Shown here one piece after another: positions 1 to 13,000 of a stretch of 64,000 bases of DNA. The stretch covers positions 1,983,436 to 2,047,435 of the forward strand of contig VUYV01000121.1 in the NCBI GenBank assembly GCA_008711295.1. Direction: 5' to 3'. A program made the translations under genes and the position numbers. The DNA is from Anarhynchus alexandrinus. Lineage: Eukaryota; Chordata; Aves; Charadriiformes; Charadriidae. Numbering within the stretch: position 1 is the stretch's first letter; each line of letters opens with the position of its first letter. The notes beneath the pieces are model-generated. The model was not told the DNA's origin, did not search any database, and saw only the letters and a program-made list of their open reading frames with translations.

Positions 1-2574
1 GATATGGACACCAGAGCAAATGCACCGCATGGTTAATCCAGTGCAGTGATTCCCTTATCTTCTGCTAGTCATTGCCATGTAGGAGAGAAATATTGATCTC
101 TATCCTTATACACTGTCACTAAATCCAAGCATGCTATGGCCTTTGAGAACTCTTGCAAAAAAATTTACTAAAGTGAGCCCACAAAAACCAATTATCAATT
201 GTTTTGTAATTACTAAACAACAGGAACAATCATCCCTGACATAATCTTATGACAGCCTCTGCTACTCCATAAACTACAGATAAGTGTCAGGCCTGTTTTT
301 CCATCTGCAAGTAAGACCTTATGCAAATTAACAAGGTTGACACTGTTAAATAGGTTGGCGCTCGTTGCAACTCAGGACAACAAATCATTGAATATTGAGC
401 TGTATGGATTGCATGGGTTACTACTGGGAGACACCAGGGCCAGGGGAAATATTCCTCAGAGATGGTTCAGTTCAGGTACAACCTACAGACCTACCTAAGG
501 AGCATGTTTGTTTTCATAGAGTAGGACCCACTACTTGACAGACATTCTTATTTCAGGACAGACAAGAAGTCCTTGTTTGAAAACTAGTTCTGTGGTTTCC
601 CCCATAGATTAAACCTTACCTTAATGTGATAAATCCACAATAACCTACCATAATATAGGTTAATGTAAAATGTGACTCTAATATTTTGTGTTTCTTTCTT
701 ACTGCATCTCTTACCTTGGCTTATGTTTGTTTGGAGTGGTTTTTCAAACCAGTTTCCCCACGCTTATGACAGTGGTGAATAAAGAAGCTCCAAAGACTCT
801 CAAAAGAGGTATTTGAAATCCCCCACGGCAATATACATGGACATTAAAATAGCTCACAGCACTCGGGCTATTACCAGGAGGCATGGTTTAATATGACAGA
901 TGTGTAGCAGCTCATCTTCTCCAAAAGCAGGGAAGGGAGAGAAGGAACACCAAGTTCTGTGAGCACTTCGCAACATCCCTGATTTATGTAATCCACAAAT
1001 TAATGAGAAGAGGAATATGCGGATTCCCCTGGTGAAGTCCCAAGCAGCTAATATATGTCCACTCTTCCTATAGCTCTTTAATTAAAAAGAAAAAAAAACC
1101 CAACCCACTAGTCACTGAAGATGCCCTTAGATTTCCCTGCAGCTTCTGAATAATTTTGTGATTTTGTCCTTGAAGGGAGATAAAGGAATAACGCATACCA
1201 TGAGGGCTAAGCCTATTTCAAGGAAAGAGGCCTTTTCCACAATTTTTTCCACAGATAATTCAGACTCTGGTTTCTGAGTTAAGGTCAGCAAATCAAGTGA
1301 CATAAAAAGAAACTGGAACCATAAGCCGTGCCGCTGTAATTCCTGAAGCACAGTGCAGCACTCCTTGCCCTGAAAGCAGCAACACCAACATGCACAAAGA
1401 ACCACAAGCAGAAAGAAACTTTACACTTCTGCTATCTGCTTGAGTGTTACTATTCTGAAATACAATATACAAACCCCTTGCATTTACCGCTATATGTTCA
1501 TTCAGTGACTACACGCTGTCTGGTAGAATGGAGAGAGACGCCCTGATACACAGCCTGGAAAACAGCATCATCTGTCCTCTGCAAAACCCTATCATAAAGA
1601 CTTCTTCAGCTGCTGGAAGTCTGGAATAAAATAAATTGTGCAGCCCTCGACAGCTGAGCAGCTCCTCAGGAGCTTCTGTGCCCAACACAAGCCTGGCCCC
1701 TTGCAGATAAGCACCTGGGGAACCTTGCTGTGGCAATTTAAGACACTGCTATCTGCTCTTCCCCTCAGTAGGAGGGACACATTGGACAGGTGACCATGCC
1801 CAGGTGGCCACCATGAGAGTCAGAGCACCTCAGTCTGCACCAGAGACAAAAAGAGATTTTAAGAGAGGCGACAGATTTCGAACCATAGTCACAACTGCAA
1901 ACACAGAGGCATTTCAGTACCCGTCTGCTGCTCCGCATTGGGGGCAGCAGCTCTGACATGAGGCAACCCTCAGAGGGGCAGGAGAAACTTATACTGCTAT
2001 TGCCAGATGCACAGCATCCTTAAAAGCCTTAAAGAAGCCCTGGGCAGAACTTGGGTCTTCTATGGCTCCCCAGGCACATTGTACTCTAGATTCATTAAAC
2101 ACTGCTGTGACTCAATTAACAATTTAACCCATAAGATGGAAGAGATCTTTCTACCTACAGCATGACTGTGAGGGGCAATAGATCTACTCTTTGACTCCAA
2201 ACAATGGGAAGAAAATTATGATTTTGATTTCCTTTTCCCCTTTTTTCCCCATTATGAGAATAAAGAAAAATGCAGCAACTTTAGATCAGGATCAGAGGGT
2301 ACGTCAGATCACACAGCTTCAGAGGAAGACAGAATGACAGCCAAGACAGCAAGGAGAATTCCCTGGCCTGTGTCACTCAGATCCCTTACATTGTTTTCGC
2401 AGTTTTTCATGTTTATTTTCATACATTTCAGAAATGTAGACCTCTGTAGTTGACAAGAATCGTAATTATGGAAGAGCTCCTATTTTTGGAAGGACAACAC
2501 CACAACCCATACCATCCACAGGGCTCAGGCTTAAAAGGAAACTACTCCTTCAGGAATGTCAAGTAGCAGGGCTA

Positions 2575-2575
2575 N
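2575..2575. other. Single-N assembly gap
   Basis: One ambiguous base lies between two copies of the tetranucleotide GCTA, just before a poly-A tract starting at about 2583. A one-N gap is typical of short-read scaffolds where the estimated gap size was near zero or negative. The repeated GCTA may be a short unmerged overlap, and the true distance across the join is uncertain. Confidence 0.7.
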
Positions 2576-3133
2576 GCTAGGTAAAAAAAAAAAAAAACAA
2601 AAAACCCCACCACCAAAAACATCAAAGTAGTGACAAGTGTAAGAGATTTTGGCAAGTTGAAGTACTAGCAAGCAAAGGGAGGGATCGTCCTACATACAGA
2701 GTTAAGATTCTATTGTTAGTTTAATTAATATCTTGCCAAACTAATTTCAAATTTACTAGTTACTATTAGTAATTAGCACAACTACAATAATACTAACACT
2801 CATAGTCCCTAATAATACAGAAAAGCATCATACAGTTAAAATCGTTACCAACACAAAAAATCCTCATAGTAATATCTATTATCTGCACCTTTTCTATGGT
2901 ACTATATTCACCCTTCCGGTGTCTATCTGTTTGATGGCTTCAGTTTTCCTCGAGCAGAGTGAGGGTACAGCTGATGACAAGTCATCAGCATCCTCAGGTC
3001 TTCACAGGTAGGAGTTCTGTGTTCACAGTGCCAGTCCCTTCTTCCTCCTCAGTCCTCAAATCCACTAAGGGTCATTTTCATGTCTTGACAGAGTTGGCTT
3101 ATATAATCTTTCTTTCCTTTGTTTCCCAATTAT

Positions 3134-3192
3134 TTGTTGGGGTGGTAGGGTGGGTTTTTTGTTATTGTTTGTTTGGGGTTTTTTTTTTTTGG
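3134..3192. repeat. G/T-rich low-complexity tract ending in poly-T
   Basis: The plus strand is a run of T stretches broken by GG and GGG blocks, ending in 12 consecutive T (3179-3190). The open frames crossing it on both strands are products of the biased composition, not genes. Confidence 0.7.
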
Positions 3193-6100
3193 CAAGGGAG
3201 TTTGTTGTTGTTCTGTTACCTTTACCCTGGCTTTTCACAATGACAAGGCAGCTCTTCTGTAGTGACTGGTAACTGACTGGGACCTCCAACATCACACCTT
3301 GCCTTTTCACTCTTCTACACAGTCTTTTATTCTTACAGATGGTTGCTTGCTATTACTATAAAATAAAGCTAAACTGAAGCCAAATGATGCCGTCATCACC
3401 TGACTGCTGGACAAGCCCAGCTGAAATCAGCCTGGCTGGGGCAAGCGCAGAGAATCTCTTGCACCATCCTGTTGATACAAAGCCTGCAGCCTTGGACCAA
3501 TATAACTTACTGCAGGTCAAACTTCACTTTTAGCATCTTCCCAGGGCAGCTGTAGACAAGTGACATGTAACAGGGTGAAGGTTTGGATTAAGGCCACTTT
3601 TGCAATCCCAATGCCACTCACATCCTGAAGGGAGGAAGAGTCTTCCCCTACTTTGCCACTTCATGATGAGGAGGGAAGCCACCAGTAATCCCTAGAAGAA
3701 AGTACTTCTGCTTTCTGCAAGGTATAAAGGACTTCCCCAGGACTTGGGACAAGTTGCTCCTATCTGAAGGAATTAGCAATAGTTGGAAAGCAGACCTGCC
3801 TCCAGCAGCCAGAAGATGTAGTCACTTCTGTTTATTACTATGACTCGATAGAGTACACCTTCATGTCCTAGGCTTGAAAGCTTTTTGGAAGTGATCAGAA
3901 CTCCCTCCTCACCCCCGATAAGTGTGAGGCTGGGATTTAGGCACTGTGAAGTTTGAACATTTTATTTTCACAAAGGACACGGTTTGCTGTCGAACAAATG
4001 CCCCATTTTGGCATCCCCGTACTGTGTCTCTATATCTCCACCTCCTTTAATCAGGCTGTAAAAATCTGTTGAAAGCTCAGCTCCAAGTGAATCACACTTC
4101 CCAGGGGAAATCAGGGTTGAAAGATTCCTGGTTGCCAGTAGGAAGGCTGGAAGTTGAGCACAGTGATGGGAATGACTGTGACCCAAGTTCTCCCAGGTAA
4201 TTCTGAGCCTCACTCAGTTTTTAAGCCCTCCTATTCCCCACCTGCTTCTGCAGATAATTATAGTTGTTATAGTCACAACATTATTTTTTTTAACACTGCT
4301 AAACCATAAAATACTAGAAAGGAGAAATAGAAGACTGAATTTTTAAAAAGTGTTCAACACAAAGAACTAAGTACATGATTAATTTAACAATGTCCTTCTA
4401 AGTTCCCCTGATAATACATGACTGAAATCTAACAAAAAAATTTACTCTTTATTAAGGAAATGTCCCTTGCCCTTCACCACAGGATTAGTCTAACTCATCT
4501 GTCTCCTCAGGATCTTACGGCTGTCTCAGATACAGAGACCTTTTAACTTGCCAGGCAGTGTAAGATCTAAACCTCTTTCCTAGAAAATGGCCTAAATAAT
4601 TCTATTCTGTAAGTTATGAAAGCCTAACAGTCTCTCCTGATCTCATCGGCTCACAACTTTAAAGCGTTTGAAACCTTAATAAATAAGCCTTCTCCAATTC
4701 CCACACACACGCTACATTAACACAAGTGCCTGAGTGATCAGGTCTGCAGTGAGCTTCCACAGTCCGAGATGAGAAGGGACGCATGTTCGCTGCGCTTTCC
4801 TGCTCTTGCTGCAGCAGTGACGATGTCAGAGCAACATCCCTCGCTGCTCATCAGCACCCTGACTGCAAGAATTTAATATAAAGACAAGCTACATCATTTC
4901 CAACCGACAAAACTATGTACTTTTCTCTGTCACCTCAGCTCAGTGTCACCTCCCTGGAAGGCCCAGCATCTCAACAAGATTTCTTTCGAAATTAAGATCT
5001 GTGTTACGTACTTTATTTTAAAAGTTTTTTGGTTTGGTGGCTGTTTAATAATCTTTACTGGATGATGGGCATTGGGATCCTACAGCACATCCAAAAGTAA
5101 AGAGAGAAGACAACAAGATCAAGGTTTAAATGCATGTCAATAGAAGGCATCTTATTATTTTTTAAACAGCTGTTGTTCTTCTTGATCAGGACTTCTGGCA
5201 CTACCATCTCCCTGAGGATTTACACAGAACAGCAAAACAACTCAAATCTTGTTGCTCTGGGATAATCTAGCTCACATTTAGTTCCAAAGACTTGAGGATC
5301 AAGCCTGCATTATCTCCTATCTCCTCAGGGAAGTTAATACACCCTGAGATTCCTTTTGGAAGCATCAGTCTTCACCGCCAGAATGAACTAAGACCTCCTG
5401 TAGCAAGGGAGTTGGTGGCAAGCACCATCCAATACAGCATGTTCTAACAGAGCCATTCCTCAGGCTTACCTCCTTCAGATGCATCATCTGCCCTCCATGA
5501 AGACAGAACGCATCTTGCACAACATTTTATTGGCCTTTCACATCCTACTATGTCAGAAAGGCCTTCTCCAGGGCAAAAATCATAAAGCTCGGTTAAGGAA
5601 AAAAAACAAATTAGTCACAGAAAATACTGAATATATCCATTTCAACTCATCTATTGATAAATCATAGTAATATTAAAGAGGCACAGCATACCCATGTTTT
5701 ATTTAAGCCATTATTAGAACTGGAAGTTATAATGATTCTTTTGTTTCCAAGGATTAGGGATGGGGTTACAGACCAATTGCCATACCGCCAGCTTCAGCAG
5801 CCTAAAAATTTCACTTGTATTGGAATGGTGATTTTCAGAGGCCAAAAAGCTAAGTTTACTGCTAAGTCAACAGAGCCCTGCTACATTACAACAGCAAGGA
5901 ATGCAGCACCAAAACTCAATGAATTGGATTTGGCTCGAGTCACAGAGCTGACAGCCTTTGTCTCTCTAATCACCTTTCAACAGATCAGCAAACAAGCAAT
6001 GACGGAGCCCAGCAACATCCCAGCTTTCCTGTGCCAGAAGGGAAAGAGCACCAAGAGAGACATGAGGATGTGAAAACCCATCAAAGCCAACCTTCCCAGA

Positions 6101-6533
6101 GGGCCACAAGAAATACACCTCAGCCTCAGATGTTCAGCATGATGGATGTCTTGTTATTCAAATTAGAAGCAGGTACTTGGCTCCTGATCAGCATCTCTAC
6201 TCCACTTGCATGACCACCACCTGGTTATCTGCTCCCTATCTCAGAAGTAAAGTCATGCTGCTTCTTACAAAGCACTTCGAAATCCTACAGGATAAAGCAT
6301 AAAATCTTATTTATTATTGCTGTATAACTGCTAAGGAACTGCTCCCTAAGGTGATGGTGAGCCAAAAGCTAGCAGAAGGCACAACACAGGCTGGGAAGTA
6401 AGCCCACCAACGGTTCAGCACCACATCTGGTCAAGCAGAGCAGGGTGATAGCAACATGTTCTATCAATGGCCCAGTGATCATCAGGCAGATGTAAAAGAC
6501 CAAGTCAGGTCCAAGGTCAGTTCAGGAAACCCA

Positions 6534-6927
6534 AACAACAATCCAGGAACAGACCTAGGAACAGCTTAGGGAGCAGATCATCCCAAGTGCCATCACGCAA
6601 CGCATGCAGGACAACCAGGTGATCAGGCCCAGTCAACATGGGTTTATGAAAGGCAGGTCCTGCTTGACAAACCTGATCTCCTATAACAAGGCGACCCACT
6701 TAGAGGATGAGGGAAAGGCTATGGATGTTGTCTACCTAGACTTTAGTAAAGCTTTTGACACCGTTTCCCACAGTATTCTCCTGGATAAACTGGCTGCTCA
6801 TGGCTTAGATGGGCATATGCCCTAGGCCCATAGGCAGAGAATGTGGCCAGGGGTCCCAGATGAGGCTGGGCAGAGCCATTAAGGCTTGCTGGTGACAAGG
6901 TGTGAGGGCCAACAACAATTCCAGGAA
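6534..6927. repeat. Near-identical direct repeats flanking a CR1 fragment
   Basis: The string aacaacaat(t)ccaggaa occurs at 6534-6549 and, with one extra T, at 6911-6927. The pair brackets the CR1 reverse-transcriptase fragment and about 90 bases of unidentified DNA after it. It could be a target-site duplication of a composite insertion, two ends of an older repeat into which CR1 inserted, or chance in A/C-rich sequence. CR1 elements do not usually make target-site duplications of this length, so I do not attribute it to CR1 itself. Confidence 0.45.
6565..6825 (+). mobile_element. CR1 LINE fragment, reverse-transcriptase N-terminal part
   Basis: This is a piece of CR1 ORF2, the endonuclease/reverse-transcriptase polyprotein that copies CR1 RNA into DNA at the target site. 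An open frame from about 6568 to 6825 encodes the stretch before and through reverse-transcriptase motif A. The conserved block containing QHGFMKGRSC lies at about 6640-6670, and motif A with YLDFSKAFD and its catalytic aspartate at about 6739-6765, followed by the LAAHGLDG segment. The frame stops at a TAG just after 6822, and typical CR1 sequence is lost beyond it. Motifs B and C (the FADD-type box) and the 3' tail are absent, so the copy is truncated at both ends and dead. The protein frame is undamaged over about 85 codons, suggesting a moderately old copy. The symbol is blank because this is a repeat, not a host gene. Confidence 0.93.
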
Positions 6928-9582
6928 TACCTTCTGAGCAAAGCAAAGCCTTTCCCACAAGAACTCTGGGCTTCTTTCACATGACCAAGCTGCAATAAAT
7001 TGCTGATTGATAAAGAAAGTCCTGAGAAAATTTTTCTCTTCAAAATTTCATCCTTGCAGGTGTTATCAGCTAAGAAGGGATGGAATTATTAGGCGCAAAT
7101 TACAGCCAAAACACATCTGTACTGATATGCTGTGCTTGAACCCAGTTGGCCGTCATAGTCCTGCTGAGAGAGACTGCCCAAGACTGCTACTCCAGGCCCT
7201 TCAGGATGGACCTGCACACCCTAAAGACAGCAGCACTGGGTCAGCACCAGCGTGGAGCAGCATTGCTCCAAGAGAGCAGTAGGAACTACCTTGAGCCCTC
7301 CAGCTTGTAAGTTAGTTTTATGTAAATATTGCACAATTTTCTCCACTACCTGCACCAATCCACATCAATAATCAGTGCAACGGACATATCTTTGCCTCTC
7401 CCAAGTTTTCTTTGGGGCAAATTGTGCCCCAGAGTGGATGGGAAGAATGTCACAGCGCTAATTTCAGCTCAGGCTGGGGCCATTTCTGCTCAGCTGTTCC
7501 ACTGTCCATCACACACAAAGGACACAAGATATCTACCTGCCACCAGTAACTGCACCTTCACTACATACCACCACCAAGGGGTTGGAGACTGTTGCCACCT
7601 ACAGCTTTCCTAGCATGAATTATATGAGTTTGCCCTCCTCTGCATTAGGCAAAATGCCACAATATCAGCCCAAACTCTTCAGACTGAAATAAGTCAGAGG
7701 AACATGCTCTGTTGGCAGGGCTCTGGAGACTAACCTCTGATGGAAGGAGGGTTTATAAAGAGCAAGGGCACAAAAGCTAAACCTTCAAGCAAGCTTCAGA
7801 AGAGGCCCTTTGCCTCTAAGCTCCAAAAGAAGAGATGAATTTCACTGCTGATTGAAGACTGATGTTATGCTTTAGCAGCTAGTGATCTCCGAGCAAAATA
7901 AAAAAACTGATTAGAAATCAAGAGTTGGGTGGTGGCTTGAAGTTAATGAAGTTAATTTATCATGGATCCTGCTTCAAGTAAAAATAACAGACTGTGTCTC
8001 ATGAAAGTCTGCGATAATGGTTGCTCTGGCCCTGGTCAGTACTTCTAGAGAGAAGAGCAAAATTAGTGGTCAGGCAAATGAAGTGTACATCGTTATTTAT
8101 ATACAGCCCTGGGTAACATCAGTGAAATTAGTGAAATTAGCTCCAGATATTATTTTTGCTCCTTAGGTAAATTATTTGAAACAAATGTCAGGCAAAACCT
8201 AATTCTTATATTAACTGAAATTGGCCTGAGTGAGAAAGCATTTCCAGGTGTGTAAGCCTGGGGAAAAAAAAGAAAAAAAGCCAAAAATGAACTGCAAAGA
8301 GATTAATGCATCATGATGTACAAAGGCAAGGGAAAAGGTCTAAACAATGTAAAAGTTTTCATCATTAAGGATTTGTAAGGGAATGAATTAGATGGTTTAG
8401 TGAATATGATAAAGTGCCAGAGCCTACTGAAGGTGGAGTTTTGCTCTATCAAAGCCAATGCAACACTCACTGCTCCATTCCTCCCAAAACACACATTCTA
8501 AACATTCACATCCTACCATAATACATTACAGAAAAAAAGCCAAATGTGCACTAGAGATGGAAATTCAAAATGGAGTCAAGAAACTTAAGACTCAAGTGTT
8601 TCTACAGATGTGAGAGTAACACTTGCAGTATGTGCTCAAATAGGTAAAACAGGCAGATAAGCAGTATGTGTGGGTTTATTCACTGGCTTCTCTACATAAT
8701 AAAGCAATGTCTGCAACATGAAAGTAACCAATGAATTATTGGTTACTTAGCTACTCCAATAGCATGATAAGGGCAGTGATGGTAAGAGATCATACTGAGC
8801 CCACAGAGAGACGTTATCTAATATTCAGTGCTCAGAGACACACTAAGAACTGAAAGAAGGACACAAAGGATTTTGACATTTGGAAGCTTGGCTTTGAGCT
8901 AGTGTAAAACAACTATGGAAGTACAATTCTGTCTTGCTAATATATGGAAAAGCCCACTACAGAAAGAAGAAATACTTAAGAGACGGGGGGTATAAAACTG
9001 ATATTCATCCTGGTCAAGTTCAAGGGCAGCGGAAGCTGATGAAGTTTAATAGGAATGTAAAAGCAGTAAGAAAACATCTTCTAAAAATACAACCACTCTC
9101 ATAAGTAGGATTGAGAGCTCTAAAATAAAAATACGAAAAAGGAGCATAAGGAGAAACATTGGATTTCAAATTGCAAGGACTGTTCCAACTAACTGTTGAG
9201 GTATTAAGACCTACCGTCACCTTAGATGAAAGACAGCAAAAAGAGTCAATCTCTGAAGGAAACAATGTAATACTGAAGAGGAGCAAGGAAAAAATAAAAT
9301 ACAAATATTGCATTTGTAGAGAAGATAAAAACCTAAGGACCTCTAAGCCAGAAAAGTGACTTGCAAGTGCTATAAAGAAGTGGCTCTACTCTTTTCACTT
9401 CCACGTGGAAGCAGCTGTGAGCAGAATGGGATTACTCAATGCAGGGTGGTGGAGAGAAACCTGAGTGGGAAGCATCCAGCCACTCTTCCAAATAGAAAGC
9501 AAACTTGTTTAGGATGATTAAGACATGCAAGCACTAAAACCATAACCATTTACTCCAAGAGCAGCAGCATGTCTTCAGCTGA
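6928..9582. other. Unannotated intergenic or intronic DNA
   Basis: No gene or transposon recognised. It holds a perfect short inverted repeat at 8722-8748, listed separately, and otherwise AT-rich unique-looking sequence. Open frames remain under 100 codons. Confidence 0.55.
8722..8748. repeat. Perfect 11-bp inverted repeat with 5-base loop
   Basis: The arms AAGTAACCAAT (8722-8732) and ATTGGTTACTT (8738-8748) are exact reverse complements separated by GAATT. Each arm contains a CCAAT/ATTGG box, so this could be a paired NF-Y-type site as well as a hairpin. No nearby gene suggests a role, and an 11-bp perfect hairpin in 64 kb may be chance. Confidence 0.7.
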
Positions 9583-9622
9583 CATGTATATATACACATA
9601 TATACATGTGTATATATGTATA
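9583..9622. repeat. AT-rich imperfect hairpin of TA/CA dinucleotides
   Basis: Alternating purine-pyrimidine sequence made of TA, CA and TG steps. Bases 9583-9599 pair with 9606-9622 around a loop of about six bases, with a few mismatches. Such tracts can extrude as cruciforms and often vary in length. It lies about 110 bases upstream of the N-joined tandem duplication starting at 9730. Confidence 0.65.
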
Positions 9623-9729
9623 ACTGAATGCTCTGTATCCAATTGCTTCATTGAGGCTGAATTATATTTCATAAGCAACGACAGCATCCTGACCCTCACA
9701 TCTCAAAAGTGCTGCTGTATTAAAGACAG

Positions 9730-10053
9730 GAGTGTCCTCCTAACTCCTTTAATGTGTCTTGAAAATTATACTCTGAATGAACCAGAAAAGCATACTTAGA
9801 GGTTTTGACATTCGTAGAGATGATGACACAAGGACTTAGACCTTGTCTCAGTCAGCTATAAGAAACTTCTTGGTTTCTCCTTTTATGCCTNGAGTGTCCT
9901 CCTAACTCCTTTAATGTGTCTTGAAAATTATACTCTGAATGAACCAGAAAAGCATACTTAGAGGTTTTGACATTCATAGAGATGATGACAAGAGGACTTA
10001 GACCTTGTCTCAGTCAGCAATGAGAAACTTCTTGGTTTCTCCTTTTATGCCTT
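9730..10053 (+). repeat. Tandem duplication (161/162 bp) joined at a single N
   Basis: Copy 1 spans 9730-9890 and copy 2 spans 9892-10053, with one N at 9891 between them. They are about 96% identical. Differences are a G/A at the CpG near 9834 in copy 1 versus CpA in copy 2, a two-base change inside the GATGACA-AGG segment, and a small change plus one-base indel near the GTCAGC string at 9851. Identical copies meeting exactly at an N are characteristic of an unmerged contig overlap or of two alleles placed in series. A real duplication is possible but less likely. Confidence 0.9.
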
Positions 10054-13000
10054 ACTCAAAGCAAAGTGCTCATCATCTTCACCCATCATCATGCAAAAGA
10101 CCAAGCCAAAAGCTTTTATGCCAAGATGCACGACTGCTGCTGTCAGTGAAGGGTCTGTAGCCAAGAGCCAGTCCTTGTCCTAAAGAGCTCATCCTGCACA
10201 GTCATTATCAGCCTGCTCTGTAGAGGTCTGTGGGAAGAACTTGTTTTTCATCTATCAAGCACCAACCAAAGCGAATGGCACAGAGTAAAAGACAAACAAC
10301 ACGCGTCCAAAGGAGCTGACGTGACCGGTGAGCAGAAAAATGCAGGTTCCCAGTGCTGTGGGAGAGAGGTGGGCAAGAACTGCACTGTAATCACACCTCC
10401 TAATTTCAATATGTATTGGCATCTCCATGCTTATTTTTAACTGCCTTCACTAATAGTGGTGGTGATGAGAAAGCAATACCTCAGGGCAGCCAGGCAACCC
10501 TCACCCAGGATCAGCAGTAAGGTTTGTACAAATACTCAGGGCGCTTTCATGTCCATTATCACCACTTCTATTGGGGAAGGTAGAAGGGGGAACAACAGCA
10601 GATTTAAAAAGAAAAAAAAAAAAACAACAAACCACTGCAATAAGAGAAACAACAATTTCCCCCAGAGCTTCTTAAAGCTACTAGAATTGAGCATATACAT
10701 TCAAACACACCACATTTTAAAATAAAGCTTCAGATGTGGGAGCTAGAGAGAGATGTACGCATAACTATTGGGATATCTGTAATTAAGGAGAACTTTTTAA
10801 AACAAACACTTTATGATATTCCAAACAGACTTGCGTCAAGCAGGCAGGGCGGCTGGCTCGCTAGGAGCAGGCTGACAGCATGCTCAGCATTCCCAGCTGG
10901 TCCTGGAGCCACCAGGTACATGGCAGTCCTTTCAAATAAAGGCTTCCTAGACAGACTCAAATTTTATTTGAATGGCAGCGATTGTCGTGCAGAGTCTGAC
11001 AAATGGCACAGCTCTCTACAGGCCAATACTGCTCATGGGCAAGAGTGCATGGTGACTGTCATGGGCTCCAGTCACACTGGGAAAGGGAAGCTACAACTCA
11101 GGAGCTCCAGCTCTGATGAGCCAAAACAGCCTCTTATAACAAGAATCAGCAGACACACCTGACAGCCCCTCACACATCATTTCTTCCACCCCATGTCCAT
11201 CAACAGGCTGGGCAGAACACAACCAGTGGGGAAAAAAATAATAAAAAAAAAAATCAGATTTCACTCACTCAGATTAATTAAAAACAAACTTCTTATAATT
11301 GAAGGAGAGCAAATGAAATTAAGGAGCTGAAGAGGAAGACAGACCTTATTGCTTATTTTACCCACATTCTTGCTGTGTCACACGCTGCTTCGTTGTTCCT
11401 GTCATGACATTACCCAACAGAGAGCAGGTGGCTGAAAGATCCAGGGAGGAGCTTGGGGAAAAAAAAGCACAGAATAGTCAACAGCAGAGATAAAGCAAGC
11501 AGGTGACAAGGAGCTCCCCATGCTTTGGGTAAGAGTTTGTTCAGAGGAGAGGGCTCCGACATGAAAGACTTGGAAAAAGGGGAGGGGACGGTACTTCCAC
11601 AGTTTATAGTAAAGCATAAAAAGCAGAAGTATGCCATTTTTTCAGTTTAAAGGTGGATTGTAAAATAAAAGGTCATGCTTTTTTTTTTGGTTTTGGGGGA
11701 TTTTTTTGTTTGGTTTTGGTTTTTTTTGGTTTTTTGTTTGTTTTTTTTTTTAAACAGGCAGAAAACAAACTTCTGTTCACTCTACTAAGATATTAAGGCT
11801 GTAGTTCAAAGTCAGGTTGTTAGCATATGCTTGGCCCCCCGCATCCAGCATTCTGGTTAAAGCTCCTTGCTGACACTTAACAGCTCTAGCCCAATGCTGT
11901 TCCTGTTGCAACAGTGTCTGTCACCAGCAATCAATTTTCTACTCATCACTCTCCCACTGCCTATCTCTGCATCTTCCCTTTCCTGCCTTGTGGTCCTGGA
12001 CTGTGCTCCCTGCACTGGAGCATCTCTTCTGAGGCTCATCACAGATCACCTTTTGCCACAGATGGTCCACATTAACATTCCTCTCCCATAACTCCTTTGG
12101 AAAGACTTACTCATTTTGGAGGATCATCATTTTAAGAGTTTTGCATTATCCAGCTTGCCTCTCCCACAACTGCATCGTTGTCTTTGGAAGTATCGCTTTC
12201 ACTACCTCCCTAAGCCTTACCTTTCTGTCATATATCAGCATTTTCTAAAAGTCCCAAACCACTTCGTCCCCATATCTCATACTAAAATAGCTGCTGTCTA
12301 TAAATACAGACAATATGTGAAAGAAACCACGTTGTCACAAGTTTATTCATATTTTGCTGCGGTACAAATAATCACTCTGGCACCATTTGCGGCACTGGGG
12401 GTCTAATTTTCAAGTCAGAAAGACTTCAATTTAGCAGCGTAAGACTCCCAAATATGCAGTCATTCTGCAGAATTGCAGCTTAGAACGTCTTCCTGCAGAT
12501 ACAGCAGAATCACTAACATTCAATGTCATTTGCTGAAAGTGTAAGGCAACTGAAGCATGGCCCATCTGTAATTATAAAGATTGTCCTGTCAGTGAGAAGA
12601 AAAACATTTGATTCATACATCACTATGCTCTTGCGAAAATTATTCCCCATTCATCCATGAATGAAATGGGAACTTTGCCTCAGCTGATGGTCCCCAATTC
12701 ACAAGCCAGAAAGTACCTCCTATCTCTTTGTCATTTAAAAGCACATCCTTTGGGCCATGCTGCATCCACTTGGAAAAATACGCTCTTAGCTGCACAGTGT
12801 TTTCAGTTATATGTCCAATATTAGTGTGTGGCTCTATCATAACGGGACAACTACCTACTAACTTCTCTCTTTATCTAGAGCAAAGATTTCAGCTGGGTCA
12901 TACCATGGAAACTTGTGGACAACGGAACACCATGGTTCTATTCCAAGTAGATAAAATTGTCTGGATTACAGTTACTGAATTCCCTTCTACAGGATGGAAG

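Larger units (their letters stand above)
1..6533. other. Unannotated intergenic or intronic DNA
   Basis: No recognisable exon, RNA gene or dateable transposon was seen. Open frames here stay below 140 codons; the longest (5654-6073, plus strand) resembles no family I know. Short A-runs near 1084-1098 and 2583-2597 and a G/T-rich tract at 3134-3192 are low-complexity sequence. Absence of a call means only that nothing was recognised by eye; conserved non-coding elements would be missed. Confidence 0.6.

Noticed and set aside
5654..6073. 139-codon plus-strand open frame as a gene
   Set aside because: No family resemblance; frames of this length are expected by chance here.
10734..11162. 142-codon plus-strand open frame as a gene
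   Set aside because: No recognisable domain, no splice context, and a length within chance expectation.
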